Shown one piece after another: positions 1 through 10,345 of a stretch of DNA of 64,000 nucleotides. A program made the position numbers and the translations under genes. Each line of letters starts with the position of its first letter. Position 1 is the first letter of the stretch. The notes below the pieces were generated by a model. It worked only from the letters and a program-made list of their open reading frames with translations, had not been told where the DNA came from and did no database searches. Source of the stretch: Cycas panzhihuaensis. Its lineage: Eukaryota > Cycadophyta. Location of the stretch: the NCBI GenBank assembly GCA_023213395.1, contig CM041465.1, forward strand, positions 149,117,741 to 149,181,740, read 5' to 3'.

Positions 1-2544
1 TGGAGGTCGAGAAGCTTCTGGACGTTGGGCTTATTACTTCTATTGACTATCCTAAGTGGGTCTCCAATATTGTTCTCGTTGCTAAAAAGAACGCGGCAAT
101 CCGTATATGCGTCGACTTTCGCGATATCAACAACGCTTGTCCTAAGGATAATTTTCCGTTACCCTTCCTCGATCAAATCATTGATCACACCACCAGATTC
201 GAAGTGATGTCCCTAATAGACGGCTTCTCCGGCTATAACCAAATTCAGATTTCTCCCGAAGACCGCCATAAGATGACCTTCACTACTCCTTGGGGTACCT
301 TCGCCTACAAGGCGATGCCCTTTGGTCTTAAGAATGTAGGTGCTACTTACCAAAGAGCCATACATTTTATCTTCCATGACCTCATTAACGACACACTGGA
401 GGTCTTCATGGACGATATGATGGGTCTCTCCTGCGTGAGAGCCCATCACCCTTCTGACTTACGTGCCATCTTCTCACGATGCCGTGAGTATCACGTCAGT
501 CTTAATCCGCTTAAATGTGTGTTTTTCGTTACCTCGAGTAAACTCCTCGGATTCCTTGTATCCAAACGAGGAATTCAGATCGACCCTGACAAAGTCAGAG
601 CAATCCTCGACATGCCGCCACCTAGAACTCAATGGCAGATTAAGTTGTTTCTAGGCAGCCTTGGTTTCCGTAGGCGCTTCTTAGCCGATTTCACTGTGAG
701 TGCTAAACCCCTCACGAACCTATTGAAGAAGGGAGCTCCTTTTGCCTGGTCTGACAAGACCCAAAAGGCCTTCGAAGGACTCAAGGAAGCCCTAGCTTCC
801 GCTCCTACATTGGTGCCTCCCCGATTCGATAGGCCCTTCATCCTGTATACCTCAGCGACTGACGAATCCTTGGGTGCTATGCTCGCTCAGGAGGATGACT
901 CAGGAACTGAGAGAGCTATATATTTCATCAGTCGCACTCTCGTGGCTGCTGAGCTTAACTATTCCCTTACCGAGAAGGAATGCCTCTCCTTGGTCCATGT
1001 GACCAAGAAGTTCAGGTACTACTTACTCGGCAACACCACCAAGGTGATCGTTCAATCTGATCCCTTGCGATACCTGCTAACTCGCTCAGATTTGATAGGT
1101 AGGGTCGGTTGGTAGTCCTACTCCAAGAATTCGATCTCCATATTGTTAACCAGAAATTAAAGAAGGGAATGATAGTGGCCGAGCAACTTGCGAATGCCCC
1201 TATCCCTAACTCCTTTGGTACTCCCGTTGATGACTCTCTCCCCGATGAGTCTATCTTGGCGATTCAGAGAGCTTCTCTCCATCCGCTCATCGACAATGAG
1301 TGGTACGGTGACATAGTGCGGTATCTTACACAGCAGCAATACCGCCCTGATGCTAGTAGTAAAGTTAGATCTCGTATCCGGACTTCTGCCAGGCAATACT
1401 TCCTCATGGATGAGGTATTGTATAAGAGGTCTTTCGATGGGATCCTCCTCTGCTACGTCACTACTGATGAAGCTGACCAAGTGCTCCACGAATGCCACCA
1501 CGGCATTTGTGGAGGTCACTTTGGGGGCCAGTCTATGGCTCAGAGGATCCTCCGCATGGGCTATTTTTGGCCGTCCCTCTTTAAGGATGCTCACACCTTT
1601 GCTCTGAAATGTTAGCGATGTCAGGAACACGCCAACATTTCCCATGTGCCTTCCGAGGCTCTGCATCCTATCGTTTCGCCATGGCCTGTCGCTCAGTGGG
1701 GACTAGACCTCATCGGGGCTATCTCCCCACCTTCGTCATTGCAGCACAAGTTCATCTTGATTACCACGGAGTATTTCACCAAATGGGCAGAGCCCATTCC
1801 TTTGATCACTACTCCTGGCAAAACGATTGCCATATTCATTTATCAGCATATCATTTACCGTTTTGGAATTTCGGACATCCTAATCACCGACAACGGAACT
1901 CCTTTCTGTAATAAGGGGGTGGATGAGCTTTGTGAGAAGTTCAAAATTTCTCACAAGACTTCCTCCCCTTACTACCCTCAGGCAAATGGCCAAGTGAAGT
2001 CTTTTAATAAGACTCTCATTAGCATCCTCAAGAAAACTGTCACTTAATCCCAAAAGGATTGGCACCTTCAGTTGCCCTCCATCTTGTGGGCTTATCGCAC
2101 CTCTATCCATTCCGCCACGGGAATGACCCTGTTTTCCCTGGTCTACGGTACTGAGGTGGTACTCCCGTTGGAGGTGGAGATTCCTTCCTTACGAGTCTCC
2201 CTTCGAGGTTTCATCGACGAAGAGTCGATCTGTCAGGCTCGCCTGCTGGACCTCGAAGCTTTGGATGAGAGATGTTTAGCCACCTATCAGGCTAACCTAG
2301 CATCCAAAGCCCGCTCATAAAGGGCCTACGATAAACGCCTTCGTTCCCGCCCTTTGTTTCCTGGGGACTATGTCCTCAAGCTCGAATATCTCCATGACCG
2401 TTTGACCAAATTCAAACCCGATGGGTTGGTCCTTTCGTCATTATCAAATCCCTCGATAATGGTGCCTATAGGATAGCCACCCTGGAAGGGCTTGAATTTG
2501 AGAAAGTTGTTAATGGAAAGTTCGTTAAGAAGTTTTACGCGTGA
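1..2544 (+). pseudogene. Element A: Ty3/gypsy pol, 3' part (RT-RNase H-integrase), broken
   Basis: The reading frame is open from the window edge. Reverse transcriptase shows CVDFRDINNACPKDNFPLPF near 100-170 and the catalytic motif FMDD at about 408-419. RNase H follows (YTSATDES with the first Asp, EKECLSLV with Glu, QSDPLR with Asp). Integrase has the zinc-binding H-H-C-C segment near 1485-1630, then WGLDLIG and ITDNGTPF with the two core Asp. The third acidic residue is Lys (NGQVKSF instead of NGQIESF in element D), so the integrase is dead. There is a frameshift near 1105 and in-frame stops at 1613, 2045 and 2318, each where element D has CGG or CAG, plus loss of frame near 2412. The lineage (Tat/Ogre-like) is inferred from the integrase and the downstream second RNase H. 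The 5' end lies outside the window. Confidence 0.93.
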
Positions 2545-2588
2545 CCTCTCGGTAATCCCTTCGCCCTGCTCGGAAATGAGTCTAAACT

Positions 2589-2646
2589 ACCATCTCAGGT
2601 TGTCCCCATTCTTCCCAACCACGGGTAGAATGGCAATTTAAGATGG
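2589..2646 (+). other. Post-pol stem-loop of element A, single copy
   Basis: An imperfect hairpin begins 45 bases after the pol stop. The outer arms are ACCATCTCAGGTTG and CAATTTAAGATGGA and pair with G-U wobbles and one mismatch. Inside it, CCATTC pairs with GAATGG and AACC with GGT. The same hairpin occurs twice in tandem at the same place in elements C and D. Function is unknown: an RNA-processing or packaging structure is possible. Confidence 0.7.
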
Positions 2647-3217
2647 ATCTTGCCTCGTCCTTCTGGTTCCTTCTGTGGAACCCGCATTCCTGTATCCTCT
2701 CGGGCACCCTTGTCATCTTGCTTGGGCATCCCCCAATCAGGAGGATGCTTGGGGGCATCGCTGCCCCTCTTTCCTGTCCGTCGTTTCCTTCGCATAGTCC
2801 GCTATGCTCTTCCATAGACGTGTATGCTGCCCTGCTTCCTAACCTCACACTTCTATGTCATCCCGATCACGACATATGTGTGTGCCCCTGTTAGGCGTGT
2901 GGTCATACATGGAAGGAAGCATGTATTCATAACATAAAATATCCATAACATAAAACATCCACAACATAACATTCACAATACACAAAATAACCATACGTGT
3001 CATCCATATGATACATCATGCACAGCATCTCATATCCGAATGGGGTTCCAATCACCCCATGCATAAATATATACATATCCAAAAGTCATGTCACATCATA
3101 CATCCTGGGAAGCTGGTGTCCTTGCAGGGGGGTACAATCATATGGTCCTATATATGACCCCACAGGCCCGTCTTTCCCTCACAAAACTATATGTACATGT
3201 CCCATCGCATTGCCCGC
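2647..3217. other. Element A spacer between pol hairpin and antisense gene
   Basis: Non-coding. It holds short GC-rich inverted repeats (near 2668-2725) and then an AT-rich stretch at 2925-3010 made of repeated cataacataaaacatcc-like words. The same two blocks occur at 16270-16680 in C and 49325-49770 in D, so this is a family-typical segment. No start codon with a convincing frame is present. Confidence 0.6.
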
Positions 3218-5133
3218 TCACTGGGTGCCATCTCCTGATCTCTGTGATCCATGTCCTGGGGACCACATGCCTCTGAGGCTCCTCCTGGGCCTCCGCGAGC
3301 TACCTGCCTCGCTCTCCTCATCCCGCGGCCGTCTCGGGGTCGTCGCCGCTGTGTGGGTACGTGTCCTGCTCTGACTCGACCTCGATACCATCTGCGCGAC
3401 TAGCTGATCGTATCTGGCCTGGATACGATCCTGCTCTCCCCAGAGTGCCTCCTCTGTCACCCTGAGATGCTCAGTGATCACTGCTAGCTGGGTTCTGCTC
3501 TCTCCATCTCCACCTGCACTGCCCTATGCCTCTAGAGCCTGTACCCGTCCTCGCAGCTCATCCCTCTCGCGTCTCGCGTCATCTCTCTCCTGCTGCAGTC
3601 GTTCCTGGGATGTCGCGTGCTCTTGGGACTCTGCAGCCTATATGTCCCTCACCCTCACCAACGGGGTGAACACCTCTCTGTGGGCTCCTACCGCTCTAGG
3701 CTCATCACCTGCCTGGATGGGCGGTTGCCCCTCTGCATACACTTGAGGGAATATCTCCCTCACCACAGCCTCTACCAATCTCCAGATCTCTGCTGTACCT
3801 GCCAATGCAACATGCCATGTGTCAGTTTATATCTCACCATATGCCATGATCAAATCAAACCAAATATCTATCTGAATGCTAAATGACTCTGGAAAAGGTT
3901 AGGTCTCACCTGCTGTGGCCACCTGCTCCTCTGGTCGCGCGACATCCTCCCCTCCTGGCTCTCTGCCAGCTGTAGGTGCCTCGTCCTCTAGCACCTCCTC
4001 TACCTGGGTCTCCCTCCTCGCGGGGGTGGGCCCAGCTCTCGTCCATGTGGATCCCATCACGATCCGCAGCCTACGGGCCCTAGTCACAGGTCCCCTGATC
4101 TCGCCCTATGCCACAGACGGTCCTGCCTTTCCTCCGGCAGCTCCGGATGGACCCTCTACGTCTCCTGTTGACCCTGAGGGACCTGCCTCCCCTGTAGGTC
4201 ATGACGGGCTGGCCCCACTATCTCTACCATCTCTACTATCCCCATCATCACTGCTATCGTCGCCTGCAAGCACTCCTGCTCTGCCTGCCTCGTCATCGCT
4301 ATCCCACCTCACTGTCCTGTAGGGCTCTACTATGTAGTCTGGGAGGGTGAGGAGGTTTAGTGATGTGGCCTCTACTGATCACCGGACATGAGCCCTGTCC
4401 TCTATCTCCCTCAGTCTCGTCTGCCACCTGGGACCATCGGGGCCTACTCTATAATGGGGTGTGGTCCCCCTGCTGGTGCCACTGCCGTGAAGTGGTCGAA
4501 GTACCAACACTGTAACAGTATGCTGTATGATAGTCCACCTCTGCCGGACGTCCTGATAGTATCCAGCTGGGTGACGAGGTTTGCCATCGTGGTCAGCCAA
4601 TCCATCCTCTCGCCCGGCTTCGCGGTGAATCGCATCCATCCACCCGCCTGGTACCTCTCTATAGTTCTGTTTCTAGGAAATCTAGAATAGAATACACAAT
4701 ACCACCAGCTTCCTCACTCGAGGAATCACGACATCAGGCCCGGAGGGTGCTCCCTCTGATCCCATCTGTCGACTCCTGTGAAGAACAGGGCTGCCTCCTG
4801 TGTCTTTGCCTCGGTCTTTGGCGTCCCTAGTCTCACCGGCCTCCCTGTCGCCGGAACTCCCGATGTCCATTGGATATCCTCGGTGACCATCACGTCACCT
4901 ACTTGCGGTAGGTGGAATACATGTCTCCTCCTGTCCCAATGGGACATGATGTCAACCAATAGCCTCTGGTCCGATGTGTATTGAGGTGTGTTGAGGGCCT
5001 TGTATAGGCCACACCTCTGTAGGATCTCAATATCCTCCTGTGTTGCCATCTCCATGTAACTTAGGATAGCCATACCTATGTTCTCGCAGTTATCTACCGC
5101 GAGGACAGCCTGTTCACACCAAAAATAACTCAA
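3218..5133 (-). pseudogene. Antisense plant-mobile-domain (PMD) gene carried by element A
   Basis: Read on the minus strand, 5133 to 4726 encodes a frame with LQRCGLYKAL and, further on, LVDIMSHWDRRRHVFHLP, VMVTEDIQ and GVPATGRPV. These match the start of the plant mobile domain in order and spacing. A second piece, 4635 to 4444 in another frame, contains WLTTMANLV and GLSYSILLQCWYFDHF, resembling the later PMD core. Acidic and Arg/Ser-rich tails follow (4087 to 3899 and 3481 to 3218, the latter with a short coiled-coil-like start). The first frame opens at a TTG after a stop, so an upstream exon or a lost start is likely; the frame change near 4726-4640 may be an intron (GTGAGG donor-like, TTCTATTCTAG acceptor-like) or a frameshift. 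Extra antisense genes are known in Tat/Ogre-type plant elements. Its role in the element's life cycle is not known. Confidence 0.72.
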
Positions 5134-5240
5134 GTCAGTCTCATGTTAGCCAATATCACCCCTCTCTCTCTCTCAAATCTCTCTCTGCCTGAGATTTTGG
5201 GCTCTTTTGACCCTCGTGTCTACTTTTCTACCTGTCTGCC

Positions 5241-5340
5241 TTCGTACCGCGCCAAACTTAGTGGTACCGCTAAGCTTGGCACGGGTCCCGCGGCGATCGT
5301 GCGACCCGTGGCAATGATCGTGGCACCGCGATCATTACCG
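5241..5340. promoter_or_regulatory. 20-bp phased array of GGTACC/GGTCCC-type palindromes beside the antisense gene
   Basis: Related 10-mers recur at exactly 20-bp steps: ttcgtaccgc (5241), gtggtaccgc (5261), acgggtcccg (5281), gcgacccgtg (5301) and tggcaccgcg (5321). The array lies about 110 bases from the 5' end of the antisense PMD frame. A matching 20-bp-phased array stands upstream of the TATA-like box in the LTR of element C (10145-10214). Phasing at about two helix turns suggests binding sites on one DNA face. A regulatory role is inferred. Confidence 0.55.
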
Positions 5341-6319
5341 CAGTACAAACGGAAATCCCCAAAAAGGGGGGGATTTTCGCCCCAAAAAACCAAAAAAAAA
5401 TCTTCTAATGGGCCCCGTGGGGCCCACCGGGACCAGGGCTCCCTAATGCCCATGTCCTCGCCTCTTTCTGGGTCCGATTCGGATCTCGAGAGGCCTTCCG
5501 TTGCCCATAAGGGGCACTAAAACTATACCGAAACTATGTAAAAAGCTTAAAAAACCTACGAACTTTGAACTTCGATATAGGCTAGGTTCAATGATATCCA
5601 CTCACTAGATCTGGTCTCGCCACTGCCATATCGTCTGGTCGGTCGCGTTGGCTCTCTCCGCTCTCTGATCCGATGGTCCGATCTCCCTCTACATGCCTCC
5701 GAAGTTGGGTGGTGCTCCACTGCGTAAGGGAATGGCTCTGGTTTCGTACGAGAGCCGGTGAAAATGAATCCATTTTCCCGTTGATTTCCTTATATAGGCA
5801 GGGGCCCCAACGGGCACTTCCTCCGGTTTTGGTCTCGCGACAGTCATCAGGGTCGTCTCCTTGTCCTGTTTGCCTTTGCCTTCTAGCCCTGTCGCTGATT
5901 GTGCTTTATTGATGCCCTTTTTGCCCTCCCTTGCAGGGGCATTTATGGCGCCTCATGATCGCGCTTTTTGCCAGGGACCTTTTGCATCGTTTTACGTGCT
6001 ACTCCTGTGCCTGCCTGAGTTTATACTCATTTGGCTCGTTTCATCGCCCTGGACTCATTTCCGCGGCCCTTTCTCACTCTTGGGGTCCCCAAAGGGAATG
6101 CCTCCCCCGCCTGGGGGCATGTTTCACTTCGTAAAGCGACCTTTTGGTGCCCCAGGAGGCTTTTCCTCTCGACCACTCTCTGCTGGTGATCGGATTGCCT
6201 GCTCTCGCCCTGGGTAACCTCATTGCTAGGTCCTCCTACCCTTCACGACCATCTTTTGCTTGCTTTTTTTTCGAGTATTGCTTTCACCATCCATTGACTG
6301 CTTGGATTTTGTGTCACCT
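5341..6319. other. Element A spacer between antisense gene and second RNase H
   Basis: No coding frame is recognised. The first 110 bases carry homopolymer runs (G7, A9) and a GC-rich near-palindrome, gggccccgtggggccc, at about 5410-5425. From about 5865 the sequence is shared with C (16690-17150) and, from about 5990, with D (50635-50947). This shows where the deletions in C and D end. Confidence 0.55.
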
Positions 6320-6739
6320 ATGTCCATCTACATCTTTCTGGAGGCGGGCCATGGTAATCCCGGACCTTCTGCCGTTGCGTGGATCCTCCGCAGCCCTTCT
6401 AGACATAATCTCCTCCGCTCTGGGATCTTCCTCCCAGAGGCTACCAACAACGAAGCTAAGTATACAGCTGTTATTGAAGCCCTTACTGATGCCCTCTGTT
6501 TCCATCACGGATCCATTGTCTTGCTTTGTGACTCTCAAGTTGTGGTGTCTCATCTCACCCAGGTTTACCAGGTGCGATGCCCTCACTTGAGGACCCTTGC
6601 TTCCGCCGCTAGATCTCTCTTGGCCCGCTTTTCTTCTATCGATATCCAGCATATCCCTCAGGCTCTCAATGCTGAGGTAAATAGTCTTGTTCGTCTCATC
6701 CTTGAGCGCTGCCTTTCCCTCCTTACTGACCGTCCCTGA
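6320..6739 (+). pseudogene. Element A: second (archaeal-type) RNase H, catalytically dead
   Basis: A 139-codon open frame aligns over its full length with the intact 140-residue RNase H of element C. The TDGGSRGNPG start is changed to LEAGHGNPG, so the first Asp is lost. NNEAEY is NNEAKY, so the Glu is lost. CDSQVVVSHL is kept. NAEADSL is NAEVNSL, so the last Asp is lost. A second RNase H of this type is a hallmark of the Tat lineage of Ty3/gypsy elements. Here it is a separate frame downstream of integrase and close to the 3' LTR, not inside pol. The frame has no stop but three of four catalytic acids are gone. Confidence 0.85.
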
Positions 6740-7148
6740 GGCTTGCCTGGCCTTCCTGTCGCCCAAGCCCCAGGTCGTCTATCACTTTGCTTTGCGATCC
6801 GTTCGCACCTCAAAACACAGTCACTGATGAGGTAAAACTATGGTGCCCACTCTTTGCTCGATTCTTTACTTAACTATGCATGTCCCTTTGCATCCTTTAT
6901 GGTGGGGGTAGCCCCCTCACCTGTCTCATTCTCCCAGTCGGTTTCCAGGTGGCTCATAGGCAGCCCCTATGATGTCTCCACCACTGCCTTCGTATCCATG
7001 CGTTCCGCCACGACACTCACCAGCACCCTTGCCTACTGTTATGACCTTGATTGATATATCTATATACACATGTGCTATTGATAGTTGTGTTGCCAGCATT
7101 CGCCATCGCACCAGGCTTCCGAGCGGCGAGGCTCACGCCAAGGGGCGA
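6740..7148. other. Element A 3' leader up to the LTR, with weak polypurine tract
   Basis: Non-coding stretch between the second RNase H and the 3' LTR. It ends in a short inverted repeat-like gcgaggctcacgc followed by caaggggcga, which stands where a polypurine tract should be. The equivalent bases are ctaaggcga in C and ctaaggggcg in D. The tract is short and interrupted by C, unlike the clean tracts of elements B and F. Confidence 0.55.
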
Positions 7149-7781
7149 TGTTTCCGACTTAGGAATGGATACGGAATCACCGACTCAGGTAAGTGCAGGT
7201 ATGTTTTTCGCATTGTCATCTCTTTCTTTTGATGAGTATTTGCTTGCATGTCTGCATGTGTGTGGCTTTGTGGGCGACCTTGCCGTTGTCCACACTTATT
7301 TTAGCCTATGACGACTATAGCAGGGGCACACTCCTAGCGAGTGTGGCACCCTGGTGGCCACTTCACTTCCCACATCTGCCCTCCTCGCTCCAGGATCCAC
7401 TAGGTTTACGCCACCTCCACCCGTGTGATGACTCATCATCATTTGGTCAACTTGCCACCCCATTTGAGCCCTATTTTTGCTCCTTTGGACCTGTTTGTTA
7501 GCTTGTGTACCCCCGGGTAGGTGTTCTAGTCTCCTATTAGCCCTTTCGGTCACTTTGACTGGTAGGTCGTCAGGCCTATTTTTGGCTCTAGGTGCGTATT
7601 TGGAATTTTCGCAGTCTGGCCGGAATATCTGTGATCTGCAGAATTTACTGTACGACTGTCTCAGATTATTTTTTAAAATCTGCCATGGCAATTTCGCATT
7701 TATTGCGAAACTGCCATGTGGCTCGTGCCTTAATTCTCTCCCAGCCGTGCCCTAATCACTCGCTTTAGGGTTTGGTCTGAG

Positions 7782-7789
7782 TATTTAAG
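7782..7789 (+). promoter_or_regulatory. TATA-like box of element A LTR
   Basis: TATTTAAG in gagtatttaagcc, about 630 bases into the LTR. It sits at the position of the cataaaa box in the LTRs of C and D, downstream of the block gtacgactgt that both share. Confidence 0.5.
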
Positions 7790-9646
7790 CCATTTTTGAC
7801 TCATTTTTTAGGATTCTTTTGCTCACTTTTGGAATGGCTCTCTAAGGAAACATCATCCTGCTCTGCTCTTCTCTGTTGTTCTGCTGCTGCTACTGGACCT
7901 GCGTCCCTCCTACATTACCCTGCTCTCCTTTAGTGTGGCTGAGACATTCTCCCAGCCCCTCAAACACCTTGGAGAGGGCCCCTTTGGAGTGGTTTCCGGT
8001 TGATCTTTGCCCAGGTAGTCCATAAGTGCCCCACATATAGGTGTTTCCCCTCACATCTCCTTCGCAGGGTCTCAAACCTGCTGTGCTTCAGATCTGGGCT
8101 GATTTCTTAGCCCCTCTTCGCTGCTCTTTGGCTGAGGCAGACCCCTTGCCTCCCTCACTCAGGTATCCCTTGTTTTACATTAGTTTTTCTTGTGATATTT
8201 ATGCTCAGTCTTGCTTGCTCCTTGCTTGTTCTTGTAAGTTAGTTTTCCTTCCTTTTGTGGGTTGTTCTACCACTCTTTTTGTGCTTCTTACCTGTATTTG
8301 CTACTCAAGGCAGTGGCATTGAGGGGTGGCATAGGTTTTGGAGAGGAGCTGGGTGGATTCTGTACCACCTTCCACGCTCCCTAAGCGGCTCTAAGCCCTC
8401 CAAAGCCTCCCTCTCGCCCCGTGCTGCCCTTGGCTTGCAAATAAGGGTTTGTAGGCCTTCTTTTGGCCACCTAAACCAGCGCTGTCACAAGTTGCAACAC
8501 TGATTTGGGGCCTTTTGTTCAGGTTTGGGCAACACTCATAAGTTCCAACCGCTAGTTTTTGCCTCACTTTCGTCCCGGCCGCCCGGCTTGCTCCTCATAG
8601 CATCCCAGTTCACCGTGGGTTTTCTTGGGCCTCTCTTCGCCCCTTTGCTGCCATTTTCCAACCCTTGCTCTTGGCTTTGTCCTCGTTGCCTTGTGGCTCT
8701 TGAGGGGAGGTTAGGGCATCATTTGCGGGAGGTAGGCCACTCCGAGGCTTACCGATCATTTACTTTCGCCTTAGTCACTCTCTTTTGGGTACTTTCATTG
8801 TTGGATTGGCACTAACGCATGTATATTTAGATTCACATTTATACTACTTAGGCATATATTGTTAGAATCTTGTATTGCATGTTAGTGTTCTTCCTCCGGG
8901 AAGGGAGAGACCGCCATTGCTTGCAGGTATTTAGGGGCGTGGATGATATCGCCTGTTAGTCCCGTTGCCAGTAAGTACCTTTGTATATGTTATATTTTTA
9001 TGTTGTTTCATTTATTAGTTGGTGCTTCCTTTCTTTCTTTGGCATCGCATTTGATTTTCCGGGGAAGGTAAGGAAGCCCCCTTTTCCACCTGCCGCAACA
9101 TCTCGCATCCAACGCGCCGTGTGGAGTGGTTTGGTGCTCCTCGAGAAGGCTTTCGTCACGCACGCCCTTGGTCCAGGTGCACGTCTTGCTCCACTTTGCT
9201 ACCTCTTTTTTTCTTTTATTTCTCCTTTAGTAACCAGCACATTGGAAGATAAAAAGGAAAATTTGGTCTTGTGTTTGGTTACGTTTTATTTATTTTGCTG
9301 CGTGTATCTTTATCGTCTATAGGAAAGGTTGTAGGAACCCTCTTTCTCTACCTTTCCCCTTCTCTCCTCAACCACACAAGTTCCTTGCCTCTCGCATCAC
9401 TTGTGTATCCAGTTAGGTTGTGTAGGCATACTCTTGGCCTAACCCCTTTGGGTCTTCTCTTCCCCCCTTCTGGCCACCCAAGGGTGGGAGGGTCCTGTCT
9501 CTAGGTCAACCCAGGTTTGCCCTACGCATCTTCACTGCTTGCTCGAAGCGATGAAGGACCACCTGATAGTAGCCATATTCCATTGCAGATCCTGAACTCG
9601 CACTCCGACGTACGGGGTGCTCTGCGTGATAGTTACTCACCTCTTA

Positions 9647-9651
9647 GGTCC
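9647..9651. repeat. Target-site duplication of element C, left copy
   Basis: ggtcc directly before TGTTTCCCAG of the 5' LTR. The identical 5 bases follow the 3' LTR at 20444-20448. Confidence 0.93.
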
Positions 9652-10144
9652 TGTTTCCCAGCTATTGGGAATGGACTCGAGACGCATCGACACAGGTTTG
9701 TTCAGGTATATGCTCTTACTTTCATTACTTATGTTAATTAAAGTGGTTTAGAGTAGTTTGATTGACATATGCCTGTCTATATGCATTCGTTTGATTGCCT
9801 GTTCATAATGCATGTGCCTAACGACACCTCTTAGCCTATGACGACTCACAGCGGGGGCATTCATTAGCGAATGCGACACCCCGTATGGCGTACGACCACT
9901 CACGATGTCTCCATGGTCTTTTGGGATGCTTTTGCCAGCTTGTTTATCCGTGTTACCGCATGCCACTTATGTTGCAAACCCTTCTTAAGCCCGGTTTGAC
10001 CCTTAGTTAGGGCTCTTTGCGCTATTTTGAGTACTTACCCATGGCCTAAACCTGCTCTTAATTAATGTATTTTGAGTTTAACCTATGATTTTACCCTAAA
10101 AACTTGATTTCTTACATTATTTTTCTCTTTTTCTGGATTTCGGG

Positions 10145-10214
10145 TCCGTACCGCGGTAAACTAGGCGGTACCGCGGAGTTTCCAGCGGTACCGCGAAGTT
10201 TGCCGCGGTACGAC
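10145..10214. promoter_or_regulatory. 20-bp phased palindrome array in the element C LTR promoter
   Basis: Four units, tccgtaccgc (10145), gcggtaccgc (10165), gcggtaccgc (10185) and gcggtacgac (10205), are spaced exactly 20 bp apart. GCGGTACCGC is a perfect palindrome. The array ends about 125 bases upstream of the TATA-like box. The matching places in the 3' LTR of C and in both LTRs of D hold garbled versions. Confidence 0.6.
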
Positions 10215-10337
10215 TGTTTAAAATTTAAAAAAAGAGAAGCACGCGACAGTGGCCGCGTTTTTCCGCGGAACTGCCGCGTGGCCCCCAACGGTTGGAGGCG
10301 CCCGAGGGCCCCCAACGTTCACTTGATGTGCCCAAGG

Positions 10338-10345
10338 CATAAAAG
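10338..10345 (+). promoter_or_regulatory. TATA-like box of element C 5' LTR
   Basis: cataaaag within aaggcataaaagcc. The same string occurs in the 3' LTR (18599-18606) and, as acataaaaac, in both D LTRs (40506 and 52380). Transcription would start about 30 bases downstream, placing a U3 of about 0.7 kb and a long R-U5. Confidence 0.55.

Larger units (their letters stand above)
7149..9651 (+). repeat. Element A 3' LTR, main part (interrupted by element C)
   Basis: It begins TGTTTCC like the LTRs of C and D. It shares landmark blocks with them in the same order: ttagcctatgacgact at 7303, a TATA-like region, the ggggaaggtaagg block near 9060 and the ccacccaagggtgggaggg block near 9475. Divergence is high, so A is an older branch of the family. 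The LTR is cut at 9651 by element C. The last 17 bases, ending tttca, reappear at 20449-20465. Joined length is about 2520 bp, against 2538 and 2541 for the 5' LTRs of C and D. Confidence 0.85.

Noticed and set aside
3474-3886. Plus-strand frames at 3474-3886 and 3915-4322 as extra sense genes of A
   Set aside because: They are Ser/Pro-rich mirrors of the antisense gene's tail. The minus-strand reading has matching sequence in D, the plus-strand one does not.
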